A stretch of DNA of 64,000 nt from Bacteriovorax stolpii (GCA_945883845.1 CAMCYI010000008.1:78305-142304), one strand, 5' to 3'. Shown: positions 35,222 through 44,737, counted from the stretch's first letter. Notes: generated by a model not told the origin, from the letters alone. Made by a program: numbers and translations.

Positions 35222-38094
35222 AGTTCATCCTCTTCACGCTTTTATTCATGCTTCTACCTTCGGCCTACGCTCAGGTTATGAAAGTTGATGCCGTTGAAGT
35301 TAATTGTCCTAAGTCGGATATCTGTAATGAACGAAAAGAAAAATTCAAAACATTGATCGGCGAGTACCGAAGTCTCGTCCATATGAAAGAAACTGTTCGC
35401 TTGATGGCTTCGGATGGTGGTTATCGTTTCTTTACATACGAACTTAATGAGACTGACGGTAAAAATACGCTGAATTTGATCTTTGCACTTAAGCCAACAA
35501 TCAAAGAAGTAAACGTTGGATTTGTTGACCGGAACCTTCAGTCTGATCCCAATCAACTGATGGGACTCAGAGAGGGTGATTACTATGAAGAGCATAAGCT
35601 ACGCCAGAATCTTGAACTTCTTCCTAAAAAGCTGGAAGCCTTTGGTTATCCTTATAGCAAGTACACCTATGAGGTGATTCAAAATGACAATAGAGTTTCC
35701 GTTAACGTGGCCATTACTCTTGGGAATCCTATTATTTTCAAAGGTATCCGTAGTGATGCCAAGTCTGCGTTCATTCAGGATTTTTTAAAGAACAAATTTA
35801 ACAAATTTTATAACCGGCCTTTCGAATCGAACCGTTACAAACTCTTTCTTGATGAAGCCCAGAAAGAACTTTTTTCCTACGGTTATTACCTCATCAACCT
35901 AGAGTTTTCGCCTGTCATCAAAGGTCAAAGAGTCATTCTTCACATTCAGGTTAATAACGAAAGCCTTTTCGCTTTCGACTTTCGCAATCTGCATAGAGAA
36001 CATCACTTCTCGCTTCTCAGTCTTCTGACTGACTTGTTACGAAAGTTCAAGCGACCTCTTAGCGAAACTGCCATGAAACAGGCCATTGCTGAACACTACG
36101 AAAAGATGGCGCTACTCAATGTTAAAGTGAAGATAGAAGAATCGAAATTTGTTAACAAATTTTCAGAAGTAGCGACTCTCTATCGCATCAGTTTTGATGA
36201 AAAATATAAAACCCGCCTGATCAAAGTCACTTTCCAGGGCAATTCATATTTTACGACCCCTAAGCTGAAACGCATGTTCGAGAAAGAAGCTTTTGAACTT
36301 GCTTCTATCAAGTACTACGACAGGGAATATTTCGATTACTTTGTGGGCTATCTCAAGAAGAAATACATCGCAAAGGGATATGTCCAGGCCCGTATCACAG
36401 GTCCTATTAAAATTTTCGATGCCGACAAGTCCACCTCCGAAATTTCCTATAATATCATTGAGGGCCAACGTGCCTATCTGAGATCAATAAATTTCGACGG
36501 TGTGCCGAGTGAATTTGAAAACGATATCATCGATAAATTTCAAAACAAGCTTGGTACCCCTTTTGATCCGATCAGCTTTGCCGAGGATATTAAACAAGTC
36601 ACTAATGTCTTACACCAGAATGGTTACTATTTTGCTGAAGTGACTAACGCCACTGACGAAAATATTGTGACATATTCGAAAAATGGCGCCGACGTAGATG
36701 TCATGATTTCTGTAACTCCTGGTCAGCTTGTACGCCTTAACCGCATTATCCTTCTTGGTAACTATAAGACCCGAAAAAAAGTTCTCATGAAGAAGATCAA
36801 GCTGGAGAAGGACGATCTCGTCACTCCTGCCGCCACAAAAGAAATGGAAACAGCCATCAGTGCTACAGGTTTGTTCAATTCAGTTGCGGTCTACCCTGTT
36901 AAGCACAATTCAAAACGTGCTGCTACAGATCTCGTCGTCCGTGTTTCGGAACGTGAGTATGGCCTCATTGAAGTTGCTCCCGGTTTCCGCACCGATCTTG
37001 GTCTCAAACTCACGACGACAGCTTCTTACACAAATATTGGCGGTGCTAACCGTTCAGTGACGGTCACGGGCCAGGTCAACAGACGAATCAGTTATGCTTT
37101 CTTCGATCCTCGCAGACGTAAAGAAGAAAAGAAAGTTCTCGAGTACCTTTCAACTTTCGTTTTCACCCAGGGTGATATGTTCGATACTCTCATCGACTAT
37201 AACTTCGGTACAACTGTTCAGAGAAAAAGATTCTATTCATTCGACGCTAACATTCTTCGTTTCAACAATACTTTCACCAGAGATATTTCGAAGCGCCTCT
37301 CCGGATCTCTCCGTCACCAGTATGAATTGATTAAGCAGTATGATGCATCCAATGAACGCGATAATGAGGAACTCAAAATCGGAGCCATCACTCCGAGCTT
37401 AACTTACGATATGAGAAACTCTCAGGTTCTTCCGGTTAAAGGTGCCTTCTTCAACATGTCATGTGAGTTCGCGAATCCATATTTTCTTTCGCAAAAAACT
37501 CCTGAACTTGAAGTAAATTTTTACAAGCTCATTTCACGTAATCGTTTCTATGTTCCTTTCAAGAATGGAACTGTTGCGATCTCTATGGTCGGAGGGATGC
37601 AGGAAAACTTAGCGAAAGACCTGATTCTTGGTGATAACGGAAATCCTCAGATCGTTAAAGATCAGATTGATGACAAAACCACACTCTCTTATAAGCAGAC
37701 GCAAGGTTACATTCCGAACATCAAAGTTTTTCGACTGACAGGTATGGATATCGTCCGTGGCTACACGGATGAAGAGATCAACAAACTTCCTAACAAGCTC
37801 GACATTTCCCAGGTCCGGATTCAGAACAGGGCCTTCCTCGCCAACTTCAAGCTGGAGCCGCGCTATTTCATTAACGACTCCCTGATGGCCGGAGTTTTTT
37901 ATGATGCGGGGCGCGTTTACGTGGACCAGATGGATTTAAGCGATCTTAGAAGTTCAGTAGGTATCACTTTTAAAATTCTCACTCCTGTTGGGACCTTAGA
38001 CTTTGACTACGGGATTAAACTCTTGAGGAAAAGAAACTACGATGGTACATTGGAGTCCCCCGGACGCTTCCATGTGTCAATTGGCTTCTTCTAA
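35218..38094 (+). CDS. Omp85-family outer-membrane protein (TamA/BamA-like)
   Basis: About 958 residues from the ATG at 35218 (AGGTGG eight bases upstream; a GTG at 35206 is less likely because the signal peptide MKFILFTLLFMLLPSAYA starts at the ATG). Several POTRA-like repeats cover about 20-590, for example YYEEHKLRQNLELLPKKLEAFGYPYSKYTYEV-like and DDLVTPAATKEMETAISATGLF. The C-terminal barrel (about 590-958) shows the loop-6 motif IVRGYTDEE and ends in Phe (HVSIGFF), as sorted barrel proteins do. The adjacent TamB suggests TamA function; a BamA role cannot be excluded. Long for TamA (about 580) and BamA (about 800). Confidence 0.85.
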   Translation: MKFILFTLLFMLLPSAYAQVMKVDAVEVNCPKSDICNERKEKFKTLIGEYRSLVHMKETVRLMASDGGYRFFTYELNETDGKNTLNLIFALKPTIKEVNVGFVDRNLQSDPNQLMGLREGDYYEEHKLRQNLELLPKKLEAFGYPYSKYTYEVIQNDNRVSVNVAITLGNPIIFKGIRSDAKSAFIQDFLKNKFNKFYNRPFESNRYKLFLDEAQKELFSYGYYLINLEFSPVIKGQRVILHIQVNNESLFAFDFRNLHREHHFSLLSLLTDLLRKFKRPLSETAMKQAIAEHYEKMALLNVKVKIEESKFVNKFSEVATLYRISFDEKYKTRLIKVTFQGNSYFTTPKLKRMFEKEAFELASIKYYDREYFDYFVGYLKKKYIAKGYVQARITGPIKIFDADKSTSEISYNIIEGQRAYLRSINFDGVPSEFENDIIDKFQNKLGTPFDPISFAEDIKQVTNVLHQNGYYFAEVTNATDENIVTYSKNGADVDVMISVTPGQLVRLNRIILLGNYKTRKKVLMKKIKLEKDDLVTPAATKEMETAISATGLFNSVAVYPVKHNSKRAATDLVVRVSEREYGLIEVAPGFRTDLGLKLTTTASYTNIGGANRSVTVTGQVNRRISYAFFDPRRRKEEKKVLEYLSTFVFTQGDMFDTLIDYNFGTTVQRKRFYSFDANILRFNNTFTRDISKRLSGSLRHQYELIKQYDASNERDNEELKIGAITPSLTYDMRNSQVLPVKGAFFNMSCEFANPYFLSQKTPELEVNFYKLISRNRFYVPFKNGTVAISMVGGMQENLAKDLILGDNGNPQIVKDQIDDKTTLSYKQTQGYIPNIKVFRLTGMDIVRGYTDEEINKLPNKLDISQVRIQNRAFLANFKLEPRYFINDSLMAGVFYDAGRVYVDQMDLSDLRSSVGITFKILTPVGTLDFDYGIKLLRKRNYDGTLESPGRFHVSIGFF

Positions 38095-38165
38095 GACCTC
38101 CCACTTCTTATGAGTCGCCAGACCGCTTCACGCTGACCCTTAGCAAGTCGGCTTAGTGAGTTGTC

Positions 38166-38194
38166 TTGACGTACGGCCCAATCGTTCTTATAAG
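38166..38194 (+). promoter_or_regulatory. strong sigma-70 promoter for rplM-rpsI
   Basis: TTGACG (38166-38171) and TATAAG (38189-38194) with an ideal 17-bp spacer; each hexamer has five of six matches. Transcription would start near 38201, about 27 bases before the rplM ATG. Confidence 0.8.
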
Positions 38195-38227
38195 GGATAA
38201 AATTTTTTACTCAATGGAAGGTTGATT

Positions 38228-38677
38228 ATGATCACTCAAAAATCGTACACGATCACTGAAGCCGAAATGGCGACAATCAAAAAGTGGTACGTGGTTGATG
38301 CTACCGATATGGTAGTTGGCCGCATGGCTTCTGAAATCGCAAAAGTTCTCCGTGGCAAAAACAAGCCACAGTTCACTACTCACAACGACGCTGGCGATTT
38401 CGTTATCGTCATCAACGCTGAGAAAGTGAAATTCACAGGTGATAAGTGGAACCAGAAAGTTTACAACTGGCACACAAACCACATCGGTGGGATCAAAGCT
38501 CGTACAGCTAAAGTGCAAATGGAAAAACACCCTGAGGCTATCGTTGAAGAAGCGGTTCGCGGGATGCTTGGAAAGAACACACTTGGACGCGCTCAGTTTA
38601 CCAAGCTTAAAGTTTTTGTGGGTCCAACTCACACTCACGAAGCTCAGAAACCTGAAGTCCTCAAACTCGACATCTAA
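38228..38677 (+). CDS. rplM: 50S ribosomal protein L13
   Basis: A 149-residue L13. The core KKWYVVDATDMVVGRMASEI, then LRGKNKPQFTTHNDAGDFV and the C-terminal GMLGKNTLGRAQFTKLKVF and THTHEAQKPEVL are all diagnostic. The ATG at 38228 has GGAAGG at 38215-38220; a TTG six bases earlier is less likely. A short N-terminal extension (about 16 residues) precedes the KKWYV core. rpsI follows after 18 bases, the classical pair. Confidence 0.97.
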   Translation: MITQKSYTITEAEMATIKKWYVVDATDMVVGRMASEIAKVLRGKNKPQFTTHNDAGDFVIVINAEKVKFTGDKWNQKVYNWHTNHIGGIKARTAKVQMEKHPEAIVEEAVRGMLGKNTLGRAQFTKLKVFVGPTHTHEAQKPEVLKLDI

Positions 38678-38695
38678 TTTAAAAGGTAGAAATTT

Positions 38696-39097
38696 ATGTC
38701 TAAAGCTAAAACTTATGATCTCCACACAATCGGCCGCCGTAAATCAGCGGTAGCTCGTGTATACGTCTCTAAAGGCTCAGGAAAAATCCTGATCAACACA
38801 CGTGACGTATCTAACTATTTCCCTAAAGCAACTTCACGCTACATCGTGTTTCAACCTTTGAATCTTCTCAAAGTGAATGAAAACTACGATTTCAAAATCA
38901 ACGTAAAAGGCGGCGGAGTTACTGGTCAAGCTGGTGCAATTCGTCTTGGAATCGCTCGTGCGCTTCTCAAGCTTGCTCCAAATTCTCGTCCAGAGCTCAA
39001 AGCAGCCGGGTTCCTTACTCGCGATTCACGTAAAGTTGAACGTAAGAAGTACGGTCTCGCTGGTGCTCGTCGTTCGTACCAGTTCTCGAAACGTTAA
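38696..39097 (+). CDS. rpsI: 30S ribosomal protein S9
   Basis: A 133-residue S9. It has [18 protein letters not shown] near the N-terminus, the [19 protein letters not shown] segment (about 72-90) and ends in the conserved basic tail YQFSKR that reaches the decoding-site tRNA. The usual length. A ribosome site AAGG is visible eight bases before ATG. A strong intrinsic terminator follows 27 bases after the stop. Confidence 0.97.
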   Translation: MSKAKTYDLHTIGRRKSAVARVYVSKGSGKILINTRDVSNYFPKATSRYIVFQPLNLLKVNENYDFKINVKGGGVTGQAGAIRLGIARALLKLAPNSRPELKAAGFLTRDSRKVERKKYGLAGARRSYQFSKR

Positions 39098-39124
39098 TTC
39101 GAATCGATTATTTTTTACACACGC

Positions 39125-39156
39125 AAAGAGGCTCCGAATGGAGCCTCTTTTTTTTT
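39125..39156 (+). terminator. intrinsic terminator of rplM-rpsI
   Basis: An 11-bp perfect stem (AAAGAGGCTCC / GGAGCCTCTTT) with GAAT loop, followed by a T-run through 39156. Confidence 0.95.
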
Positions 39157-39222
39157 GGGGAGATGAATATTTCGCTTAGTGAGTGCTTTTTAGTTCTCTT
39201 TGAGTTTCTGCTTTATTGGGTG

Positions 39223-39330
39223 CTAAAAATCCCTAATTAACTCTACGATCGAGAAGTAAGTACCAATCCCCAGCACGATGGCTATGATGAGTCCCGAAAC
39301 TTCAAATTTAACCGGACTTCTCTTACCCAT
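39223..39330 (-). CDS. 35-residue single-span membrane protein
   Basis: A short minus-strand frame: basic N-terminus MGKRSPVKFEVS, one hydrophobic helix GLIIAIVLGIGTYFSIV, then ELIRDF. The ribosome site GGAGA lies nine bases before the ATG (reading the minus strand), at about 39340-39344. It is isolated: 126 bases from the rpsI stop and divergent from the UvrA-like gene. The segment 39331-39527 holds no other gene I can support. Family unknown; the RBS and clean membrane topology are the evidence that it is real. Confidence 0.55.
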   Translation of the reverse strand: MGKRSPVKFEVSGLIIAIVLGIGTYFSIVELIRDF

Positions 39331-39527
39331 GGTGATGTTCTCCGTGAATGATCTTTTCGTGCTTAGTGATTCAAAAATTTAGTGAAAAAATCGGGTGAAT
39401 GTTTTTTGTAACGAAGTTTATTGAGCTGTTTCTCCCAATAACAACCCATAGCAGTTAATATAAATAAGTAACATTTGTGCAGGCCGTTTGATTTACCAAG
39501 CCCGATATTAGTGGCAATCTTTAAGGC

Positions 39528-42158
39528 ATGGAAAATCCAGATACCATCGAAATTCGTGGTGCCCGAGTTCACAATCTAAAAAACGTTGATCTTGATATCC
39601 CACTTCGAAAACTTGTTTGTTTTGCAGGGCCGTCTGGCTCGGGAAAAACTTCTCTGGCGTTTCATACTCTTTTAGCTGAATCGAAACGCCGCTTTTTAAA
39701 TTCATTTCCTAATTCTGTGAAGTTCTTCGTCGAACGTCCTGCTGCTGTGGATGTCGATAGAATCTTCCCAGTGTTGCCTGTTTTTGGACTGCCACAGATT
39801 AATCCCGTGATGGGCTCAAGAACTGTTGTATCTGATGTTATGAGACTCACAGATACGCTCCAGAATCTATTTTTTAGTTTCTCGAAAGAACTTTGCCCTA
39901 ATCACGAGGTGGAGTTGGTTGTGAAATCTGTGAGTGAACAGATGAAGCCTCAACTGCCTGAAGATGGTGATAACAAGGTTTTTTATATCCTGATGAATCC
40001 TAGTGAGTATCAGCGCGTATTTGGAGAAAGTTTTCTTCCGGCCAGATCCTACTCGGCTAAAAGAAAGACGATTGAAACATTCAATCCGGAAGATGAATGG
40101 TGGGAAGCTTTGCGCTTCAAGGGCTCGCATCTGCTGACTCTTGATCAGAAATGGAAAGAGCTGAAGCTGGATAAGTTCGGCCTTACCTACCATATATGGA
40201 GTGAAGGGCAGAAGAAACCGAAGGAACTCGCCTTTCATTTTGAAAAGGTATGTCCTCAATGTGATTTTGAATCACGACCAGTGATGACTGTGAGTGCTTT
40301 CTCTCCTTATAGTGCCCTCGGCGCCTGTCCGGAATGTAATGGTTATGGAGCAAAGCTCATTTACGATGATAAAAAAGTCATTGACCGGGATCTGACTATA
40401 CAAGAGGGTGGCCTGAAGCTCTTGAACTACGGACCATTCCAGGATTCCCACGAAGCTTTGCTCAAGATTTTGAAAAAGAAAGGCATTCCTCTCGACGTTC
40501 CCCTCAAAAAACTACCGAAAGATTTTTTCACCATGATTGATGAAGGTGAGGGGAAATACGCTGGCTATACGGAACTCAAACGATACCTGGATAGTAAAAA
40601 GTATAAGCCTTCAGTGCGGATTTATATCCGGCATATGCAAAAAGAAGAGCCCTGTCTTGTTTGTCATACCTCACGTCTTAATGTTGAAGTTCATCACTAT
40701 AAGGTCTGGCTTAAAGGCAAACACTGGAGTCTGGACGAAGTGATGGGACTCACAGTTGATGAAGCTTACGATCTTTTCGATGGTGACCGCTCCCGTGGAA
40801 CAACTCATGAGAAAAGACTCTATGGTAGCATCATGGACAATCTCAGAATGGCGAGGGAAATGGGCCTCGGACATTTGCAGATACTGAGAAAAGCGAAGAC
40901 GTTATCAGCAGGGGAATACCAGCGTCTTCTTTTGATAAAGTATCTTTCGTTTCAGGGGACAGACAGTTTATTTGTTCTGGATGAGCCAAGTGTGGGGTTG
41001 GCAGATCACGAGCTGGCAAAGCTGGTTGATGGTTTACGGTTGATCATTGCCCAGGGAAATACTGTCATCCTTATTGATCACTCGGAATTTATTCAGAAAG
41101 CTTCCGATCACCTGGTCGTCATGGGGCCTCAATCTGGAAAGGCAGGAGGAGAAATCCTTTTCGAAGGAAATCCGAAGTCGTATTTCAAAACGAAAGAAGT
41201 GATTAATTGGGATATCAAAACTTCCATCGCAAAATATCCTGAGTACATTCAGGTCCTTTCTCCGGAGATTTACGGGAAGAAATATCCTGATTTTAAAATT
41301 CCGGTTAAAGATATGATCTGGGTGACTGGTAATTCCGGCACAGGAAAATCTGCCAACCTGATCAAGATCATGGCGAATACTCTTTATAAAAAAATTCATG
41401 GTGAATGGCTGGAAGAAGAAGAGTTCTCCACGAAAGGAGTGAAAGCTCCTCATCAATTTGAAGATGTGATAGTTATCGCATCTGACCTTAATCGATTTAC
41501 TTCACGTTCAAGTGTCGGAACGATCACTGAACTTTCAAGTGTGATCAGAAGGCATTTTCTTAAACTTCCAATCTCCAAAAGCATGAACCTGAAAGAAGGC
41601 CATCTTTCTTCAAACTCTGAATTGGGAATGTGCCCGCGATGTGAAGGCAAAGGCCAGCTGACAATTGAAATGCAATACCTTGAAGATATTATTCTGGAGT
41701 GTGAAGACTGCAAGGGAATGAAGATCAAGCCGCTTTATGGAAATATTTCAGACGGTGTCATGACTGTTGCTGAAGCATACAATCTTCCATTGAATCAGGT
41801 CCTCGAGCGGATTGAACTCACTCCGAAATTTAAACGTGTTTGGGAATATCTCAAGATTTTAAATCTCGATTATCTTTCTCTTGATCGCGCTCTCAATTCT
41901 CTGTCTGGTGGGGAAAAGCAGAGAGTTTATTTGCTCTCAAAACTTTTGAAACGAATTGAGAATTCATTGATTATCTTTGAGAACATCTCTTTTGGTCTCT
42001 CAGAGCGCGAATTGAAGATGCTGGGGACGTTTTTAAGAGATCTTATCCCGCTCAATAATACGGTCATTGTGATCGATGCCTCGCCTTGTTTCAGGCACCT
42101 CGCGACCTACAAACTTGAATTTGAGGCCAATAATATCAATCTCTTGCCTATACCCTAG
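39528..42158 (+). CDS. UvrA-like ABC ATPase with degenerate second nucleotide site
   Basis: An 876-residue relative of UvrA, the DNA-damage sensor of nucleotide excision repair. The first half has Walker A GPSGSGKTS (34-42), zinc-site Cys in CPQC and CPECNGYGAK, signature LSAGEYQR (459-466) and Walker B LFVLDEPSVGL with Asp485-Glu486 and the H-loop IDHSE. The second half has Walker A GNSGTGKSAN (about 601), zinc-type CPRCEGKG and CEDCKG, and signature LSGGEKQR (792-799). Its Walker B, however, reads IIFENISFGL: Glu818-Asn819 in place of Asp-Glu, and the H-loop region IVIDASPCF has no His. It is about 60 residues shorter than standard UvrA. I do not think it is the housekeeping UvrA; the role is open. 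It stands alone, with no uvrB nearby. Confidence 0.8.
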   Translation: MENPDTIEIRGARVHNLKNVDLDIPLRKLVCFAGPSGSGKTSLAFHTLLAESKRRFLNSFPNSVKFFVERPAAVDVDRIFPVLPVFGLPQINPVMGSRTVVSDVMRLTDTLQNLFFSFSKELCPNHEVELVVKSVSEQMKPQLPEDGDNKVFYILMNPSEYQRVFGESFLPARSYSAKRKTIETFNPEDEWWEALRFKGSHLLTLDQKWKELKLDKFGLTYHIWSEGQKKPKELAFHFEKVCPQCDFESRPVMTVSAFSPYSALGACPECNGYGAKLIYDDKKVIDRDLTIQEGGLKLLNYGPFQDSHEALLKILKKKGIPLDVPLKKLPKDFFTMIDEGEGKYAGYTELKRYLDSKKYKPSVRIYIRHMQKEEPCLVCHTSRLNVEVHHYKVWLKGKHWSLDEVMGLTVDEAYDLFDGDRSRGTTHEKRLYGSIMDNLRMAREMGLGHLQILRKAKTLSAGEYQRLLLIKYLSFQGTDSLFVLDEPSVGLADHELAKLVDGLRLIIAQGNTVILIDHSEFIQKASDHLVVMGPQSGKAGGEILFEGNPKSYFKTKEVINWDIKTSIAKYPEYIQVLSPEIYGKKYPDFKIPVKDMIWVTGNSGTGKSANLIKIMANTLYKKIHGEWLEEEEFSTKGVKAPHQFEDVIVIASDLNRFTSRSSVGTITELSSVIRRHFLKLPISKSMNLKEGHLSSNSELGMCPRCEGKGQLTIEMQYLEDIILECEDCKGMKIKPLYGNISDGVMTVAEAYNLPLNQVLERIELTPKFKRVWEYLKILNLDYLSLDRALNSLSGGEKQRVYLLSKLLKRIENSLIIFENISFGLSERELKMLGTFLRDLIPLNNTVIVIDASPCFRHLATYKLEFEANNINLLPIP

Positions 42159-42231
42159 ATAGTCGACAAAGTGACTCAAGTTCTTCCTTTTAAAGCCGAC
42201 AAGCTAAGTAGGTTTTATCAGGGAGTGACTC

Positions 42232-42957
42232 GTGCTTATGAAACTATTCTGTCTTCTGGGTTTTATACTCCCGATGAACATTGGTGCCACGGTTTTTCGC
42301 ATTGTAGATACGAGCGAGCAGATCAAGGAAGCTGATGGAATTATCATCGGTCGCTACCTCAGCTCTAAAAGTATACGCTTAGAAAATGGATCCATCGCAA
42401 CTCAGATGTTTTTTAAAATGGATAAAGAATTTGGACTTCGCTCTGACTTTTTCGGAATGGATGAAGTGATCATTCATTATCCCGGGGGAACACTAGACGG
42501 TACGAAAACAACCGTTGAAGGAGTTCCTCAGTTTGTTATGGGTGAAAAAATCGCACTCTATACTAAGAGTGTACAAAATCGTTACTGGGGAATGAATCTT
42601 GGTTTTGGTGCTTATCGTGTGATCAATTACGGCAAAGACATCATGCTTGTGAACACTCAGTTTCCTGAAGATCCGCGAGTGGGACAGATCAGACTCGGTG
42701 AGTTTGAAAGACTGGTAAAAACCATCAAAGGCTCCAATCTTAAGCTTGTCCAATCTACTCAGTATATGGAAAATCCTGAATCATTCAGGGAACGTAAGCC
42801 AGCTTCAGTCATAGAGGGAAAAAACCGTTCCCTTGCGTCTGTAAATGATCACGGAGAAAATAGCAGTGAACCCAGAAGCCTCGATATTATCTGGCTGATC
42901 GGGTTCCTTGCCTTTTGTGGCGGAATCTTCAGATTATCGCGACAAAAAAAGGCTTGA
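42232..42957 (+). CDS. secreted protein with C-terminal membrane anchor, unknown
   Basis: A 241-residue protein with GTG start (GGGAG six bases upstream; the ATG at 42238 is spaced twelve). A signal peptide (LFCLLGFILPMNIGA) precedes a beta-rich domain with an IIIGRYLSSKSIRL strand and GGTLDG loop. The C-terminus has one membrane helix (DIIWLIGFLAFCGGIF) and a short basic tail RLSRQKKA, an architecture like CTERM-type sorting tails. The metalloprotease gene 24 bases downstream has a similar tail, so both may be anchored the same way. No family recognised. Confidence 0.7.
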   Translation: MLMKLFCLLGFILPMNIGATVFRIVDTSEQIKEADGIIIGRYLSSKSIRLENGSIATQMFFKMDKEFGLRSDFFGMDEVIIHYPGGTLDGTKTTVEGVPQFVMGEKIALYTKSVQNRYWGMNLGFGAYRVINYGKDIMLVNTQFPEDPRVGQIRLGEFERLVKTIKGSNLKLVQSTQYMENPESFRERKPASVIEGKNRSLASVNDHGENSSEPRSLDIIWLIGFLAFCGGIFRLSRQKKA

Positions 42958-42981
42958 TACTTTGCACTTCAATGGAATTGA

Positions 42982-44682
42982 ATGCATTGGCTGCTCTCAC
43001 TTTTATTCATCACTTTTCAAACATGGGCACACCAGAGTTCGCTGACTCCTGACGGAAATAAAATCCGCTGGGAAAGTAACTACGTTCCCGTTCTCATCCG
43101 GACAAATACCTCCGATTTACCCTCGGCAACAACAAGACAAATTATTCTTGATTCGATGGCCCAGTGGAACTCGGTATCCAATATTAATCTCCAGACCTCG
43201 ACAACGACTGTGAACGAAGTCAGATTCCAACATGATTTCTCAATCTATGGTTCAGCCGTCATTGGTGTAACAGAAGTGAGTTCAAATTCTGACGGGGATA
43301 TTTCCAGTGCTATCATTCGCCTGAATGATAATTATGATTTCAAGTCGACGCCTGGTTTTTACTTAGGTGGTGCCTATCTCGGAGATGTCCTTACTCACGA
43401 ATTCGGTCATTTCCTGGGACTCGCGCATTCCGAGGTTCTTAATTCATCCATGTTTTATTCAAATTTTTCAGGACAATCGACACTCGGATACGATGATAAA
43501 TCAGCGATTCGTGGCAAGTACGATTCTGGATATGGGAAAATTACCGGTCATGTAAGAGGTGGTAATTCAATTGGAGTGTTAGGAACACACGTACAGTTTA
43601 TATCCAGAAAAACCGGCGACACAATTGGAGTGATCACTGACGAGAATGGATATTTTGAGGCCCGAGGGCTCGAGCTCAATGATACTTTTTACATTTACAC
43701 TGCTCCTGTTAAAAAGCTCGATTCTTTACCGGGGATTTACTCTAACGTTCAATCAGAATTTTGTCCTGGTTCATACATTGGTTCTTTTTTCAGTCCCTGC
43801 GGAGCTGAAAATGATGGGATCGCTCAGGGCATTACGTTGACAAGTTCTAATAGATCCGTAGATGTGGGCACGATTTCCATTTCTTGCGAACTTCGCACGA
43901 ATACAGATTATAGTTATCAAAAAACTCGTTCTGAATTAACGACATTGAATGTCTATGACTATGCTGTTGATCAGCGTCTTGAGAAAACATTCACCGGATA
44001 TTTTCTCACCCCAAGTGAGACGGATTGGTCTGAGCCAGATGTTCTGGAGATTGACCTGCGAAGTTACACAGGCCTGGCAGGTTCTCAGAAATATCTAAAA
44101 GTGAATCTGGTATCTCAGCCATTAGGCACTCAACTCGAGTACCAGTTGAGTGTCATACAGAATGGGATTCCGCTTCCTGCTTTTGACCGTGAAATTTTTC
44201 CTTCGTCCCTCACCGGGACTTTTTTTACTGATATGGAAGTTCTCCTGCCTTTAAGTTCAACTTCTTCAAATAATATTTTTGAGGTCAAACTGATCTCGCG
44301 AAAACTCGACAACACGACGATTCTGAGAACTTTTCCTTCATCGGATATTTTCAGCACTTCCAGACACCTTCCTTATTTTCTTATGATGAGTGTCTGGCAA
44401 GCTTCGGGAAGTGGCAGCATTCCTGTTCTGGATTCCGAAACGAATTTGTCGGATAATATCGCCTGTCTTGATGCACCTTTCACTTTCAAGGTGAAATCTG
44501 CTTCAGTTCCTGATGGTCCTTCTGATGGGAGTGGTGTTTCAGCAGCTGCGGCGGCCTCCTGCGGAACCATAGATTCCTCTGGTGGAGATGATGGTCCATC
44601 CACACCGGGCCTGATGGTGGGATTCATCCTCAGTTTTATGTTATTGGCACTTCTGAAAAGAGCGAAGAATTTTTTGTCTTAA
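42982..44682 (+). CDS. secreted matrixin-like zinc metalloprotease with C-terminal anchor
   Basis: A 566-residue exported protein. After the signal peptide (LLSLLFITFQTWA) comes a matrixin/M10-like domain: zinc motif HEFGHFLGLAH with His139, Glu140, His143 and His149, and a Met-turn candidate SSMF (Met157). Residues about 188-248 look like a carboxypeptidase-regulatory Ig-like domain (KITGHVRGGN ... DENGYFEARGLELNDTF). The C-terminus has an Ala-rich stretch, a Cys-Gly pair, a Gly/Asp/Pro linker, one membrane helix (MVGFILSFMLLALL) and basic tail KRAKNFLS. This resembles MYXO-CTERM/GlyGly-CTERM anchors. Substrate unknown. Confidence 0.83.
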   Translation: MHWLLSLLFITFQTWAHQSSLTPDGNKIRWESNYVPVLIRTNTSDLPSATTRQIILDSMAQWNSVSNINLQTSTTTVNEVRFQHDFSIYGSAVIGVTEVSSNSDGDISSAIIRLNDNYDFKSTPGFYLGGAYLGDVLTHEFGHFLGLAHSEVLNSSMFYSNFSGQSTLGYDDKSAIRGKYDSGYGKITGHVRGGNSIGVLGTHVQFISRKTGDTIGVITDENGYFEARGLELNDTFYIYTAPVKKLDSLPGIYSNVQSEFCPGSYIGSFFSPCGAENDGIAQGITLTSSNRSVDVGTISISCELRTNTDYSYQKTRSELTTLNVYDYAVDQRLEKTFTGYFLTPSETDWSEPDVLEIDLRSYTGLAGSQKYLKVNLVSQPLGTQLEYQLSVIQNGIPLPAFDREIFPSSLTGTFFTDMEVLLPLSSTSSNNIFEVKLISRKLDNTTILRTFPSSDIFSTSRHLPYFLMMSVWQASGSGSIPVLDSETNLSDNIACLDAPFTFKVKSASVPDGPSDGSGVSAAAAASCGTIDSSGGDDGPSTPGLMVGFILSFMLLALLKRAKNFLS

Positions 44683-44702
44683 CCCATCCTTTTTACTAAA
44701 AT
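44674..44702 (+). promoter_or_regulatory. putative sigma-70 promoter for AMIN protein-lon
   Basis: TTGTCT (44674-44679) and TAAAAT (44697-44702) with a 17-bp spacer, overlapping the end of the metalloprotease gene. Start site would be near 44709, about 29 bases before the AMIN-like gene. Confidence 0.5.
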
Positions 44703-44737
44703 AATCACATCTGGAATCTTTAATTGGGAGTACCTCC

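Noticed and set aside
38095..38165. tRNA gene or terminator between the Omp85 gene and rplM
   Set aside because: No cloverleaf or T-run hairpin could be drawn; only the rplM promoter is supported.
39363..39572. Minus-strand 69-codon frame across the UvrA-like start
   Set aside because: It overlaps the 5' end of a real gene, has no signal or repeated pattern, and no good ribosome site. The 35-residue frame nearby is better supported.
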